Below, piece after piece: positions 1 to 12,199 of a stretch of 64,000 bases of DNA. The stretch's first letter is position 1, and each line of letters starts with the position of its first letter. The stretch is from Dasypus novemcinctus (taxonomy: Eukaryota > Chordata > Mammalia > Cingulata > Dasypodidae), in assembly GCF_030445035.2 (NCBI RefSeq), contig NC_080702.1, positions 12,718,029 to 12,782,028 of the forward strand, read 5' to 3'. Position numbers and translations under genes: made by a program. Under the pieces are notes generated by a model, which was not told the origin of the DNA, ran no database searches, and saw nothing but the letters and a program-made list of their open reading frames with translations.

Positions 1-2972
1 CAAAGCAAAATGGACTTGAGAGATTTATTTTCAAGCAAAGCATGTGCCCTTCCACAGAAGTCCCTATACTTCCTTACTGGGCCTTTGACTTGACCACCGT
101 TTCCCATCTATTCTTCTAAAGCACCAAGAGAACTAAGTACCTGAGCAAACACTACACTGAATGATCTGACATGGAGTTTTCCTTTCTGTAATTTGGTATG
201 ACTTAAGAACAAGCAAAAACAGTACATTTTCTGAAATCACTCACTTTTGAGGAAAATTCTGCATAAGAAAATCAGAGCATTCTTGCTGGCTTTGTCTGGA
301 GAATCACTCTGGTTCGATCTCCTGGAAGAAACAATGGTTCCAGTATGGTTAAAGGAAGTCATTTTCCAGTTAAAGAACTACAGTTCTTGTAAGCATCAGT
401 GTTCCCCTAAGATGGCATGGATTCTGTGTGCAGGAACTGGGGAGTCTGTGTAAGTCTGTGTGGTGTGCTGGTGAGTGTGCGGGGCAGGGGAGGGGTGTGA
501 CTGTGTGTCCTGGTGCAGGACAGGGGGATGCACATCCTTGAACTCACTTCTAGCCTCCACTCTTCACCCAAATCCAAAATTCCAGGCTTAGGAATAAAAC
601 CTGAATTGGCTCCCATTTGAGAGAGATTGCAGTCCTGCTGCCCCCCAGTACTTTCCAAGGCCTGGCAGGGTTTCTGGAGGAGTTAGTGAAGGGGCTACTG
701 ACTGCCTTGTTTCACACACTGGCTCCACAACACTGCTGACCTGGTCTCCTGGAATCAACTGGGCCCACCACAGCATCTCTGGACCACAGGGCTGAGGGCC
801 CCCTGCTCTCTCAGAACCCACAGCTCCAGTGAGACAGTCTGCCCTGTCCCCCAAACTCTACTCATGCCCCTCCCTGTGAGCTTTCCTCAGGCCACTGGGT
901 GTTTTCCTGCCCTGGGTAACTGGGGCACGCAGAAATGTTTCCTTCCCTCCCTCTCCCAGCTGTCAACACTTTTCCAGAACAAGTGTGATTCTAGAAATTA
1001 TCCTGTACTAGGTTCAAGAGAAGAGATCTGGGAACTAAAAAGAGTTGAAGAGAAAGAAGAGGAAATGTGGAGCAGGTCAGAAGAGATGAAGGGAAACAAG
1101 TGCATATGGAATCCACTGCTTTTCTAGCTCTCTTTTTGGCACTTCAGGAAATTCAGCAAAACTGAGGGGAACACAAGGGTGGCTGCAATTAATATTTTAT
1201 GTGAACATGCAAGTGGAGATAAGAACTAGCTGGTAAAAACAGGCACAGGAAGTGAAGGATGTCCTGAGAACTTCTACCTGGGGACAGCAACCCATTCCAT
1301 GTAAGCCCCTAGGGTGCTTGGTCATCCATCCAAGAGCTCCTCAATATAGAGAAGAGGGCTTATAGGTGTCTGTAGGGTCAACATGTACAGCTTCCTCCTC
1401 CATTCATCTCTCTGCCTTTCTAGATTCCAGAACCTGTGTTTGCGTTGCAGGTCCTAGTACTGACAGCTACAAAAACCATGCATGAACTGATGGTCTTTGC
1501 TGGAGCCTGAGAGGAGGTGGTGTTTGGAGACTGACAGAAGGCATAAAAGCAAAGAAATGGAGATGTCTCATGACTCAACCCCTTATACCCTTTCTCTAAC
1601 CAGCCAATTCAGTGAAAGTTTAGTTTTCAGTTTGATAGATTAAAGTGAGTTTTAGAAACAGGCCCTACTAGTTGTTTTTCTTAATATTTATCAATAAAAT
1701 AAACACAAATACAGATAAGCAACCTAAAGAGAGTTAGAACGTCCTGAATTATCCCGAGTCAGTCTTCCTAGTGGCTTCCGCCAAGGACACTCCCTCTCTC
1801 ATAGAACCCTCATTTAGTCATAGTTAAAACACTTCCTTTACTGAACTCTGCTGCTCACTCACATGGAAGGGAACATTGGAACAATACTACACATGGCCCA
1901 CGGTCTGATTATAAAACTTGGAACTTCCATGACTTTCATACTTGCAGGTCAATTTTTTTTGATACAAAACTAATGACTCCATTTTCCTTCGACATGATGC
2001 ATGGTTTCAAAATCCTTGATGAGATTCTAATGTTCTGTTCATGCCACTTACTTTTTCCTAGATGCACAAAGGATTTCTCTTTTTCTTTAAAGCCCATCAA
2101 TCTGACTAGAATATATATTGCTCTTATAATCATTCTCTTCCAGTGCTCAGTTTGCACTTTTCCTAAATGGCTTCAACACATTCCTCCCACTTCCAGAAAA
2201 AAAAAGGATAACTTTTAAATTTCTTTCGGGTCTCTGCTTTGGTTTTCTCTTTAGATGCACTCCAGTTATTTACATATTGGCTCTTCTGTACCTATCCTTA
2301 ACTTCTGACACTTTTCCCCAAATCTTTACAATCTTTGTTAATTTCTCTTGAATATTTTTTTCTCATTTCAACTTCTATTTCTTATAAAGCATTATCAGTC
2401 ACTGTGTTTCTTCTAGTCTTACATTTTATTTTGAAGTGATTCTCCTTTTTTTTTCATATGCTTTCCTCATTCCTGTCCCTTCATTCTTTGAGTATTTCTT
2501 ATCTGATGTCTTTTCACATCTAACTTTGTTTTCTGAACACCTTATACCTTGTTTTTCAAAAGTACAGCATAAAAGTACATCAAAATGATGATTTTTCATT
2601 TCTTTGTGGTGCTGTTACTCTGCACTTACTCCATTTTTGCCTTATGCCAACTGACATCAGTATTTTTTCTATTGGTTATTTTATATGATTTTTTTTTCCT
2701 TGAATTTGTAGGTAATACTGTGATTCAGAAGAGCGTTCCCAACCTCACAAAGCTGACTCTCCTGTTCTTTCTGTAAAATGCTCAAAAATATGGCCGCTTA
2801 GTTCTGGGTATTTCCTGGTTTTGTACCTCTTCCAACCTTAAATATGGGTCTTCATTCACATTACCTCTATTTTACCTGTCCTTTTCTTTTTTCATTCTGT
2901 ATTTGACTATTAATTTTTACCCCCCTAACTCCCTGTTATGAAAGGAAAAAAATGCCACCACCTTGACAAAAT
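1..2972. other. Low-repeat intergenic or intronic DNA, no gene recognised
   Basis: I see no repeat family, RNA gene or protein family here. Open frames are under 90 codons and have no recognisable domain. The first 1.2 kb has near-average base composition; 1.9-2.97 kb is T-rich and AT-rich. GT-type donors occur, for example near 449-455, but without a convincing exon. It could be intron or flank of a gene outside the window. Confidence 0.5.
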
Positions 2973-2988
2973 CTAGTCATTGCCTTTA

Positions 2989-3367
2989 TTTTTTTTTTTT
3001 AAAGATTTATTTATTTATTTATTTAATTCCTTCCCCCCACCCCGGTTGTCTGGTCTGTTCTCTGTGTCTGTTTGCTGCGTCTTGTTTCTTTGTCCGCTTC
3101 TGTTGTCTTCACGGGAAGTGTGGGCGGTGCCATTCCTGGGCAGGCTGCACTTTCTTTCGCACTAGGCGCCTTCTCTTTACGGGGGGCGCACTCCTTGCGC
3201 GTGGGGCTCCCCTTCGTGGGGGACTCTCCTGCGTGGCAGGGCACTCCTTGCGCGCATCAGCACTGCGCATGGGCCAGCTCCACACGGGTCAAGGAGGCCC
3301 GGGGTTTGAACCGCGGACCTCCCATGTGGTAGACGGACGCCCTAACCATTGGGCCAAGTCCATTTCC
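2989..3367 (-). repeat. DAS-III SINE (armadillo tRNA-derived SINE), full length
   Basis: Antisense copy. It starts with a T-run and (TTTA)n, the complement of the A-rich tail, and ends with the complement of the tRNA-like head (CCACTGGGCCAAGTCC type). A perfect 16-bp TSD, CTAGTCATTGCCTTTA, flanks it at 2973-2988 and 3368-3383. The B-box-like GGTTTGAACC is visible at about 3303-3312. The long TSD and tail show L1-driven retroposition. Open frames through it are artefacts of SINE sequence. Confidence 0.93.
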
Positions 3368-3383
3368 CTAGTCATTGCCTTTA

Positions 3384-4027
3384 AATGCACATGTATTTTC
3401 AGAATAAATTAGCTTTAAAGGTACTTTCATTTATATATCTTAAAATGTAATTCATTTCTGGATTAAATTTTGTTTATAACTGTTTTATCTAAGAATTATT
3501 AACTTTCAGCTTCTCTTGTTAGTGTTGAAAGTGAAGGTAAGTTTGTGTCAACTCAAGCAAGATTATTATGAATTTCTGATGTTAAATATAAACTACAATA
3601 TAACCCCACAAAGAAAATATCTAAAAAATATACAAAGAAATAAGAATGGGATCAAACTGTTCTATGACAAAAGATCAACTCTACACAAAAGTAGGCAGCA
3701 ATGGAGGAAAAGAGGGGTAAAAAGTATAAGATGAACAGGAAATGAATATTAAAATGGTTAAATAAATCCTGATATTCAAAGTAATTGCGTGGAAATAAAT
3801 ATATTAAAGGGGCACATACAAGCACTTAAATATTTGGGCTGTCCATGTGCCAGCTGGGCTTTGAATCTTATCAGAGTTGCGACACCTACTCTATAGTTCA
3901 TTGGACTCACCCAGGACAAACAACAAGGAGATGATGATGGACAATGCCTATCCCAAGGAACAGTGAGAGTCGGCAAATGCAAACAAGATAGTCCCATCCA
4001 TCTACTCTATGGGATCAAAGCCCCCTC
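3384..4027. other. AT-rich non-coding stretch
   Basis: AT-rich DNA with no recognisable gene. Parts of 3700-3960 may be degraded L1 3'-end sequence, but similarity is too weak to call by eye. Confidence 0.4.
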
Positions 4028-4405
4028 TTTTTTTTTTTTTTTTGATTTATTTTTATTTATTTCTCACCCCTTCCCCCCGCCCCCAGTTGTCTGTTCTCTG
4101 TGTCCATGCTGCGTGTTCTTTGTCCGCTTCTGTTGTCAGCGGCACAGGAATCCCTGTTTCTTTTAGTTGCGTCATCTTGTGTCAGCTCTCCTTATGAGCG
4201 GCGCCATTCCTGGGCAGGCGGGGCGCACTCCTTGTGCATGGGGCTCCCCTACATGGGTGACACCCCTGCGTGGCAGGGCACTCCTTGCGTGCATCAGCAC
4301 TGCACATGAGCCCGCTCCACACGGGTCAAGGAGGTCCAGGGTTTGAACCGCGGACCTCCCATGCAGTAGACAGACGCCCTAACCACTGGGCCAAGTCCAC
4401 TTCCC
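4028..4405 (-). repeat. DAS-III SINE, antisense
   Basis: Same architecture as the copy at 2989: T-run at the left, tRNA-like head at the right ending in CCAAGTCCACTTCCC. The imperfect TSD AAAGCCCCCTCTT / GAAGTCCCCTCTT (right copy at 4406-4418) indicates an older insertion. A short part of the body (around 4195-4230) is deleted relative to other copies. Confidence 0.9.
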
Positions 4406-4418
4406 GAAGTCCCCTCTT

Positions 4419-6990
4419 AACAAAACGTGGATTGGGAATCACCATTCCAGAATCCTCAGGATTGGGGAATGAACTATGGATTAAAGTAGACTTACTGGTA
4501 TTCTACTATAGAATTATTGTGATTCTAGCAATGGAAGAACTTGTGTCATTGATGTTGAGGCAGTGGCCACTGGAGGTTCTGAGGGAAGGGAGAGGGGAAA
4601 ACAGGTGTAATATGGGGGGGGCATTCTTGGGACATGGAATTGCTCTGAATAACATTCCAGTGACAGATACCGGCCATTATGTATCTTGCCATAACCTACA
4701 AAATTGTAGGACAGAGTGTAAACTACAATGTGAACTATATTCCATGCTTAGAGGGAATGCACCAAAGGATGTTCATCAATTGTAACAAATGCACCACACT
4801 AATGAAAGATGTTGTTAATGTGGGAAAATGTGCAAGATGTAGAGCAGAGCATATGGCAATCTACTATGTTTTTTATATATCACATAATCTAAATATCTTT
4901 TTAAAAATAAATAGATTACACTCACAAATTAAAAGACAGATATTGACAGAACGTATTAAAAAAATTATTTGGAATACCTATGCTATTTTAAAGAGACTCA
5001 CTTTAGATCCAAAGAAACAAACAGTTTCAAGGTGAATAAAAATATTACATATTAAAAGTAACTAGAAGGGAGCTGGGGTGGTTATACTACTAACAGAAAA
5101 AAATAACCTTGAAGTACGAAACTACAAAAAAAGAAAATGGAAGAAATTATATATTAATAAAAGGGTCAATCCACCAAGAAAGTATAACAATCATCAACAC
5201 ATATGCACAGAGCCACAAAATACATGAAACAACACTGGCAAAACTGAAAGAAGAAATACTTGTAAAATAATAGTTGAAGACTTCAAAACACCACTTTCAA
5301 GAATGAATCGATTATCAAGACAGAATATCAGGAGGGAAAATAAGGATGTGAACAATAACACAAAAGAAAAAAAAAACGGCACCTAACAAACATACAGAAC
5401 ATCACTCAACAACAGTACAATACACATTCTTCTAAAGTGTCCATGGGTCCTTCTCCAGGCTAGACAATATGTTAGGGAACAAGACAATAAAAATGAAAAA
5501 ATTGAAATCACACGAAGTTTCCCTCCTACCACAATTAAATGATACAAAAATCAATAACAGAAGGAAAACTGGAATTGTATTATTAAGTGGAAAATATATA
5601 ACCCATTTTAAATAAACAACAGGATAATTTTCTGAAATCCACCTACAAGGGAAATCAGAAAATTCTTGGAGAAAAAAAAAAAGAAACATGCCAAGAACTA
5701 TGGGAAGGAGCAAGGCACTGCTCATTGGGAGACTTATAGCTATAAATTCCTACATTAAGAAAGAATGATATCAAATCAATAACCTAACTTCATATCTTGA
5801 GGAAAGAAGACTAAGCCAAACTTAACATTACTAGAAATAATAAAGATTAGAGTGGAGATAAGTGAGAAAAAGAACAGAAAAACAATTGAAAGGATCAATG
5901 AAACCAAAATTTGGTTCTTTGAAAAGACTGATAAAATTGACAAACTTTTATCCAGACAAAGAGAAAGGAGAGAGAAGCAAATAATTATTTAAGGAATGAA
6001 AGTGAGAACACTTCCATGCATTCTCTCTAAGCATGGAATATAGTTCACATTGTAGTTTACACTCTCTCCTACAATTTTGTAGGTTATGGCACGAACAGAT
6101 TCCTGGCACTTTGCATCAGCACCCCTTTGACTAAAACACGTCCTGAAATAATGCTTCCATACTTTGAAAAAATTAACAGACTTTATGTAGAGCAGTTTTA
6201 CATTCACATAAAAATGAAAAGATACTTCTGAGGTTCCTGCATCCTCCCCTCCCATCTTTCCTCTTCTTGCTCAGCATACTACATTCATTGTTTAGTTGGA
6301 AGCACAATTCAAGGGCCAGTATCAATACATCCCTATGAAGGTTCAATATCTGTTGAAAAGCTCTGCAGGCTTTGACCAAGGCATACTGTCCTGTACTGTG
6401 GAAAACAGTTTTGAGCAATCCCTCAAAAAGTGAAATATAGAGTAACCATATAACCAGCAATTTAACAAATCTATATACATACATATATACACATAGATAT
6501 ATATCTGTGTACTGGAAAACGGGACTACACATACTTGCAATCCGATGTTCACAGCAGCATTATTCACAACAGCCAATGCTCACAACTATGCAAGTGTCCA
6601 TCAACAGATGAATGGATAAAAAAGAAAAACGGCTACATCCATACAATGGAATTCAGCCATAGCAAGCAATGGAAGTTCCGAGACATCCTACTGTAGGGAT
6701 GACATCCACATGATTATACTGAGTGAAATTAGATGACACAGAAGACAAAGAGAGCATGATTCTCCATATGTGAAACATCTACAAAAGAAAACAGAAGAAG
6801 GAAGGCAATTAAGGATTATTAATAGGAATTTGGGGGAAAGGACAATGAGATTAATATTTAATAGATAAAGAGCTTCTGTTTCAGGTCATGAAGAAATTTT
6901 GGAGATTAATGGTGATATTAAAAATAGTTAATGTAATTAAGGTGAATGAGTTAATTGTACCAGTAGAAAATTGTTAAAATGGGAATTTTC
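4419..6990. mobile_element. Scrambled L1 fragments
   Basis: Several degraded LINE-1 pieces. 4419-4900 resembles L1 3'-end sequence (plus). 4905-5995 is ORF2 endonuclease-region sequence (plus) with many stops. 5996-6090 is an inverted 3'-end piece: CCATAACCTACAAAATTGTA at 4690 recurs in reverse complement near 6067-6090. About 6360-6990 is the ORF2 C-terminal and 3' region (plus). A short stretch near 6105-6130 resembles the 3' end of the LTR family at 11482. No functional ORF remains. Confidence 0.7.
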
Positions 6991-8387
6991 ATTATGCTTA
7001 TGTCAACCTATGAAATTTAACAAAATCTTATAAAATACATGGGACAGGAAAATCAGTAATGAACTTGATGTCAAGGAGATACAGGAAATTTAGTTGCACT
7101 TCAAAATGGGCAGAAGGATAGGGCTCTGTATTTGACTCAGTGTGTAATTTAGAACCAATATTAGATGAACTATTTCACTAGATTGCCTTTATGCTCCAAA
7201 GCCAAGGGCTCTACTTCTAATTTTCCTGTTCTCATTAGTCTCTCTTTCTTGCACAAAGGAAGTCTGAGTAGCATCACATGTGCTTTCTACCCAACCAGCC
7301 CTGATCACTGTAGCCCCTTGTCCTAGTTAAAGTTCCCCAGGTAATGCATGAACTGCACCAGTGTACTGACGGCTACTCTGTGTCCCTCTAGTTCCATGGA
7401 AGACCTGATGGAGGGCCTGCTAGTGACAGGGCAGATGAGGAGACTCCCTCTAATGCTGAGGTAAGGCCACCTGTTTTTGTCTAAGACAGAAATGTTTCTT
7501 TCTCACATTCCTTTTCACATTGAGTAGAGATCTTACTATATGTTGTACCTATAGACATTAGCTGCTGTTTTGGGGAAGGAAGAACTGAAAGTAAGAATCC
7601 TATGAACAGACCCTGACACAAGAGGGCTTTAAAAATGGCAGCATCTGGTTATAAACCAAATAGAAAGGTTGTGTTAATTATCAGAGCAACATTTTCCCTT
7701 ATTTGACTAAGACTTTTGTAATTGCCTATTTTGGTAAATAGACTTGGAAATCGCATCCTCCAGGAAGAGCTTGAGTCTTTCCCACAGGTGTTTCCAAGCT
7801 TATTCATGGGGTCTTTGCATTTACCACTGTTTCCCATCTGTTTTTTGAAATCATGAAGACCTGAAAACACACAACACAACATGATCCTATCCTCGCTGTT
7901 TTTTCTTTTCTGCCATTGCAGGTGACCTTGAGAGCAAATGAAAATGGTAGGTATTCTGGGCTTATCCAAATAATGTGGGAAAAACTGACATAAAATAGGG
8001 GTCTTCCTGCAAGCTAAGCTGTAGACCTAGCCTGATCCCATCCTCACTGTAAAATGGGGATACGGGATATGATGAAAGGTTTTCAATTAAGGACTTCTGT
8101 CTTTCCTAACAGTCCCCAGGATTGGATCTGTTCCTTTTGGGAGTTACAGGTTAGGCTGCGTGGAGGCTTAAGGGAATCCATGTGTGGTCCCTATGGTGTG
8201 ACTGTGAGACTGTGTGACCTTGTGGATCGACTGTGTGCATTTCTCCCAGGTGAGATGGACTGCTCAAGCTCTGGTGCTCCAAGGGGACTGGCCTTAATGT
8301 GAACCCAGGAATGTGGCTCCAATGCTCTGCACTACAGACCTGCAGTTATCACTCAGTCACGGGACTATTAGCAAACACCCAGGGAAG
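6991..8387. other. Low-repeat DNA with exon-like segments
   Basis: No repeat family is obvious. Several short segments have polypyrimidine-AG acceptors and GT donors (see 7392-7460; also an acceptor near 7920 followed by GTAGGT near 7947, and an acceptor near 8113). This could be part of a multi-exon gene with small exons, or chance. Confidence 0.35.
7392..7460 (+). other. Candidate internal exon, 69 nt (weak)
   Basis: The segment is bounded by a pyrimidine-rich acceptor (TGTGTCCCTCTAG, ending at 7391) and the donor GAG|GTAAGG at 7461. It is 69 nt, a multiple of three, and open in two of three frames; one frame is rich in Gly, Asp, Glu and Pro. No protein family is recognised. Splice-like sites occur often by chance, so this is a prompt for an RNA or conservation check, not an established exon. 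Confidence 0.15.
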
Positions 8388-8745
8388 TGAAGGTGGCTCA
8401 AGGGACTGAGCTCCCACCTATGATATGGGAGGGTCATGGTTTGGTTCCCAGTGCCTCCTAAAAAAGACAGTGAGCTGGCACATTGGGCAGGCATGACAAG
8501 CTGACACAACAAGACAATGCAACAAAAGACACAAAAGGGAAAACATAATGAGAGACACAACAATGGCAAGGAATTGATGTGACTTAAGCAATTAGATGCC
8601 TCCCAGCCACATTAGAGATCCCAGGTTCAGTTCCCAATACCTACTAAGGAAACAACAGAAGACATATAGAGACAGCAACTGTAAACACTGAGGGGATGGG
8701 TAGAAATAAATGAATGAAAACAAATCTTTTTAAAAAATCACCAAA
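8388..8745 (+). repeat. Older DAS-type SINE (DAS-I/II-like, two-headed)
   Basis: GGTGGCTCAA near 8391 and GGTTTGGTTCCCAGTGCC near 8438 form a tRNA-like head. A second tRNA-like unit follows near 8580-8645 (CAGGTTCAGTTCCCAATACC). The tail ends in AAATAAATGAATG and A-runs near 8740. Two head-like units suggest a dimeric, older relative of DAS-III. The subfamily name is an inference. Confidence 0.7.
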
Positions 8746-9173
8746 AAGAAACCAAAAAACCATTAAAACAACCACAGCAAAAAAAAAAGAAACCCTGCAA
8801 GGGAGTTCTACCATCTGTGCATGTGCTTACAATTACCTGACTCTACAGAGAGACCAAACTGTCCATCCATGATCACAGGGCCTAGGGAAGCTAGCTGAGC
8901 AGATCACCTCAGACTCGAGCATAGTTCCTGAAGTCCAAAACGAAAAGAAAACTCATAGGACTCTGGGTTAGATCAAAATCCTGACAGTTGTGAAGCATCA
9001 CACAGAATGACCTGTCAACCCTCACGCTGATGTCACAGCCAGGAGCTCTGCCACAGCATATAGGTATTGGGAAGAAAAGTTAGTGCACTGGATTATATCA
9101 GTGCCATGGACCCTCTCGATGTTAAAATGCTATGAGTCACACAGTAGGGTCTGTGACAAATAAGAATTCTGAT
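8746..9173. other. Non-coding stretch, nothing recognised
   Basis: A-rich start, then unremarkable sequence; no gene or repeat identified by eye. Confidence 0.4.
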
Positions 9174-9187
9174 TCCACTCAGTTCTT

Positions 9188-9602
9188 TTTTTTTTTTTTT
9201 AAGATTTTATTTATTTCTCTCCCCTTCCCCCCCGACTCCAGTTGTCTGTTCTCTGTGTCTATTTGCTGCGCCTTCATTTGTTTGCTTCTGCTGTTGTCAG
9301 CGAAATGGGAATTTGTGTTTCTTTTTGATGCGTCATCTTGTTGTCTCAGCTCTCCGTGTGGGTGGTGCCATTCTTAGGCAGGCTGCACTTTCTTTCACAT
9401 TGGGCGGCTCTCCTTATGGGGTGCACTCCTTGTGCATGGGGCTCTCCTATGCAGGGGACACCCCTGTGTGGCATGGGACTCCTTGCGCACATCAGCACTG
9501 TGCATGGGCCAGCTCCACCGGGTCAAGGAGGCCCGGGGTTTGAACCACAGACCTCCCATGTGGTAGAAGGACGCCCTAACCACTGGGCCAAGTCCGATTC
9601 CC
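9188..9602 (-). repeat. DAS-III SINE, antisense, full length
   Basis: T-run and AAGATTTTATTTATTT at the left; head CCACTGGGCCAAGTCCGATT at the right. A perfect 14-bp TSD TCCACTCAGTTCTT lies at 9174-9187 and 9603-9616. The perfect TSD supports a fairly recent insertion. Confidence 0.93.
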
Positions 9603-9616
9603 TCCACTCAGTTCTT

Positions 9617-10023
9617 AAGCTAGTGTCTAAAACCTTGTGTGAAATACAACTAAAGAGCAACTTCAGAGGGAGTCAGCATTGACCCTCTGCGTCCCTCCAT
9701 AATGACTGTCCCACTGTTAATGGCCAGTAATTCAATGAACAAACACACATGGTGGAGGAAAGGAAGACTGGATGGAAAAATACACTATTATTAAGTGACC
9801 ATTTTTAAATGGTAAGATATATTTTCATACCTGTAATTATTATATTTAATACAAACATTAGTGAATAAATGTGTTAGAATGGATTGCCTAGGATTGAACT
9901 GATTCCACCAAAAAAAGGTTGCTTCTAATCAAGTAGAAATTCCTGTAGTATATATGGTAAATGCAGTGTCAGTTTACGCAGATCCATGGAGAATGAATTC
10001 ACTGGCGATGTCAAGAAGATACT
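9617..10023. other. Non-coding stretch, nothing recognised
   Basis: AT-rich DNA between two SINEs; a few A-runs, no gene or clear repeat. Confidence 0.4.
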
Positions 10024-10507
10024 GATAGGAAGCAGATGTGGCTCAAGTGATAGGGCTTCTCCCTATCATACAGTAGAATCTGGGACCAATCCCCGAGGCC
10101 TCCTGGTAAAGGAGTGCCGGTGCTTGGAGCCAAGTGCCTGTGCATTAAGCCAGTACCTGCGTGGCAATTCAAGTACCCATGCAGCCAGCCAAGGGCCTGC
10201 GTGGTGAGCCAGGGTCAATGCAGCAAGCCAAGGGCCTGAGCAAGTGAGTCACACAGCAAGACGATGATGCAACAAAAGTGAGATGAAGGGGAGAGTCAAG
10301 GCGAGGCACAAGAGAAACCAGGAATTGAAGTGCCGCAAGTGACAGGGAACCTCTCTCCACATCCGAGGTACCCAGTATTGAATCCTGGTGAAGCCTAGAA
10401 GAAAATGAGAAGAGAAGACAAAAACAGAAACAGACACAGAAGATCCCACAGAAAATGGACACAGACAGCAAAAACAGCAGGGTGGGAGCAGAGGAGGGGG
10501 AAAAAAA
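10024..10507 (+). repeat. Older DAS-type SINE with internal tandem motif
   Basis: The head GAAGCAGATGTGGCTCAAG (about 10029) resembles the copy at 8388; the tail is a nine-A run at 10501. Flanks share AAGAAGATACT (about 10013-10023 and 10508-10518), a likely TSD. A middle section (10130-10250) repeats an 'AGCCAAGGGCCTG' motif, so an internal segment has been tandemly expanded. A second tRNA-like unit lies near 10330-10400. Confidence 0.7.
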
Positions 10508-10789
10508 AAGAAGATACTACTGAGGACTTCTGGGAACATGGTGGATTAGAAAGACATGGGACTCTCTCCTCCTCTAGAAAATTAGGTGGAGGACAGAGTG
10601 AAATGGACTAGAAAAAGATCTTCCGGGGTATAGACAGCAGGTGAAGGCCAGACACCACCCAGAACATAGAGGGATGAAGGAGGGGCTACTACTGCTGGAA
10701 CCTCCCCACACTAAAGACACTAGAATACTCAGGCTCTGAGCTGGCCACCCACAAAGGGGTCACCAGGGATCTACCATCCCTGGAAAGGG

Positions 10790-11210
10790 GAGGGAGAGGG
10801 ACACAGCCTAGGGCTGACAGCTTCTGACCCACAAATCTGGTCTGCTGTGTCCCACCACCCTTTCCAGGCTGAGTGAGAAAGCCCCGTTGTTTACCTTGGA
10901 ACCCTAACTGAAATGGAGAAATCTGACACTCAGTCTCCCTCTCTTATGGCCAGGACTGATTGTTGAGGAGGCACCTCTGCAGGAAATGAGAAATGGGGAC
11001 ACAGCATAAGGCTGGCTCAGCTTTTGACCCACAAATTTGGTCTGCACTGTCCCATGAGCCTCACCTGGCTGGAGAAGACATGCCATCATGCCATCATTGG
11101 CCTTGGAAGCCAGCAAAGGACTAAAGAGATCTGACCCTCTCGATCTACTTCTCTACTAAACAGGAATGACTGTTGAGGACACAGAGGGGAATGGAATCAT
11201 TTCCTACCCA
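10790..11210 (+). repeat. Two monomer-like tandem units (about 200 bp) in the L1 5' UTR
   Basis: GACCCACAAATCTGGTCTGC at 10826 recurs at 11026 with one change, exactly 200 bp apart. GGACTGATTGTTGAGG at 10953 recurs as GGAATGACTGTTGAGG at 11163, and flanking 'atctgac..ctc' blocks recur at the same 210-bp spacing. This resembles the monomer arrays of rodent L1 promoters. Only about two units are present. Confidence 0.65.
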
Positions 11211-11481
11211 GGAAAAGGGAGGGGGCTGCCAGAGAAGGCTGGAGAACTGTTTCTGAGGAAAAATCTCCCGGCAGGAACTTCTATCACATTGATCCAGTCT
11301 GTGTTACAGCAAGAACACTCCAACCAAGCACTGAACTGAAAGAGCTGCCAAAGAGTGCCATATGCTAGCAGAACTAGGGAGAACACATGAGAAAGTGAAA
11401 AATAAGTATGTTAGGATTTTGCTGGCCTTTATAGCTTCCCTCCCAAAGCCCTAGGAAGCAAGTCTGCAACCCATTACTGGG

Positions 11482-12140
11482 TGTAGCCCTTGGATACTAC
11501 TGATGAATTCCAAAAAAATTTATTGGATTATGTTAGTAAACTGGTCTTTTTCTCTGGGCATATTAGATTATATTGGATTCAGAGGATTACATGATTAAAT
11601 AATGGTCAAGGCTTTGATTGGGCCACATCAGTAGGAAACATCCTACTGTTGCATCCCTGCCCCACTGGCGTGGGGACTCACAGAGAAAATGACATGGCAG
11701 AAAAGATGGCTGGAGTTTTTGAGCTGGAGCCCAGGAAATGAACACACAGGAGAACACCACCAAAGGAACAGAGACAGCCCCTTAGACACAGCAGAAGCCC
11801 CAAGGAGAGGACAGAGCTATTTGCCTGAGAGCTTACAGCTGACCTTGTGGAGAGAGGCAAAGCCTAGAGAGCCTCAGAGTCTACAGCTGACCTTCTGGTG
11901 AAAACAGAGGAGCTGATCCTGGAGAGAAATGAACCGTGGGAAGACAGGATCCCAGGAGGCCTGAACGCTGGCAGACATCAGCAGACATCTTGCTCCAACA
12001 TGTTGGAAAAGACTTTGAGGAGGAAAGTAGCTTACAGTTTATGGCCTGGTAACTAAGCTTACACCCCAAATAAATATCCTTTATAAAGTCCAATACATCA
12101 CTGGTATTTTGCATTAGTACCCTTTTGGAAGACTAATACA
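11482..12140 (+). mobile_element. Solo LTR-like element, family A (MaLR-like), copy 1
   Basis: Begins TGTAGC and ends with GACTAATACA, so it has TG...CA termini. It carries AATAAA near 12070 (CAAATAAATATCC). It is colinear with the element split at 15424/22195, including GCTGACCTTGTGGAGAGAGG and CATCTTGCTCCAACA. Short terminal motifs, a poly(A) signal and about 660 bp length fit a solo LTR. ERVL-MaLR assignment is inferred from overall form only. It interrupts the 5' UTR of L1 #1. Confidence 0.65.
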
Positions 12141-12199
12141 CTGGGTCCACACCCTAGTTTTGACAACTAACATGGACAACCCTAACAATCCAGGTTGAA

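Noticed and set aside
2963..3412. 149-codon plus-strand frame, and similar frames at 13770-14387, 14458-15057, 12485-12952 and 61430-61897
   Set aside because: All are translations of DAS-III SINE sequence; the same peptide strings recur in each copy.
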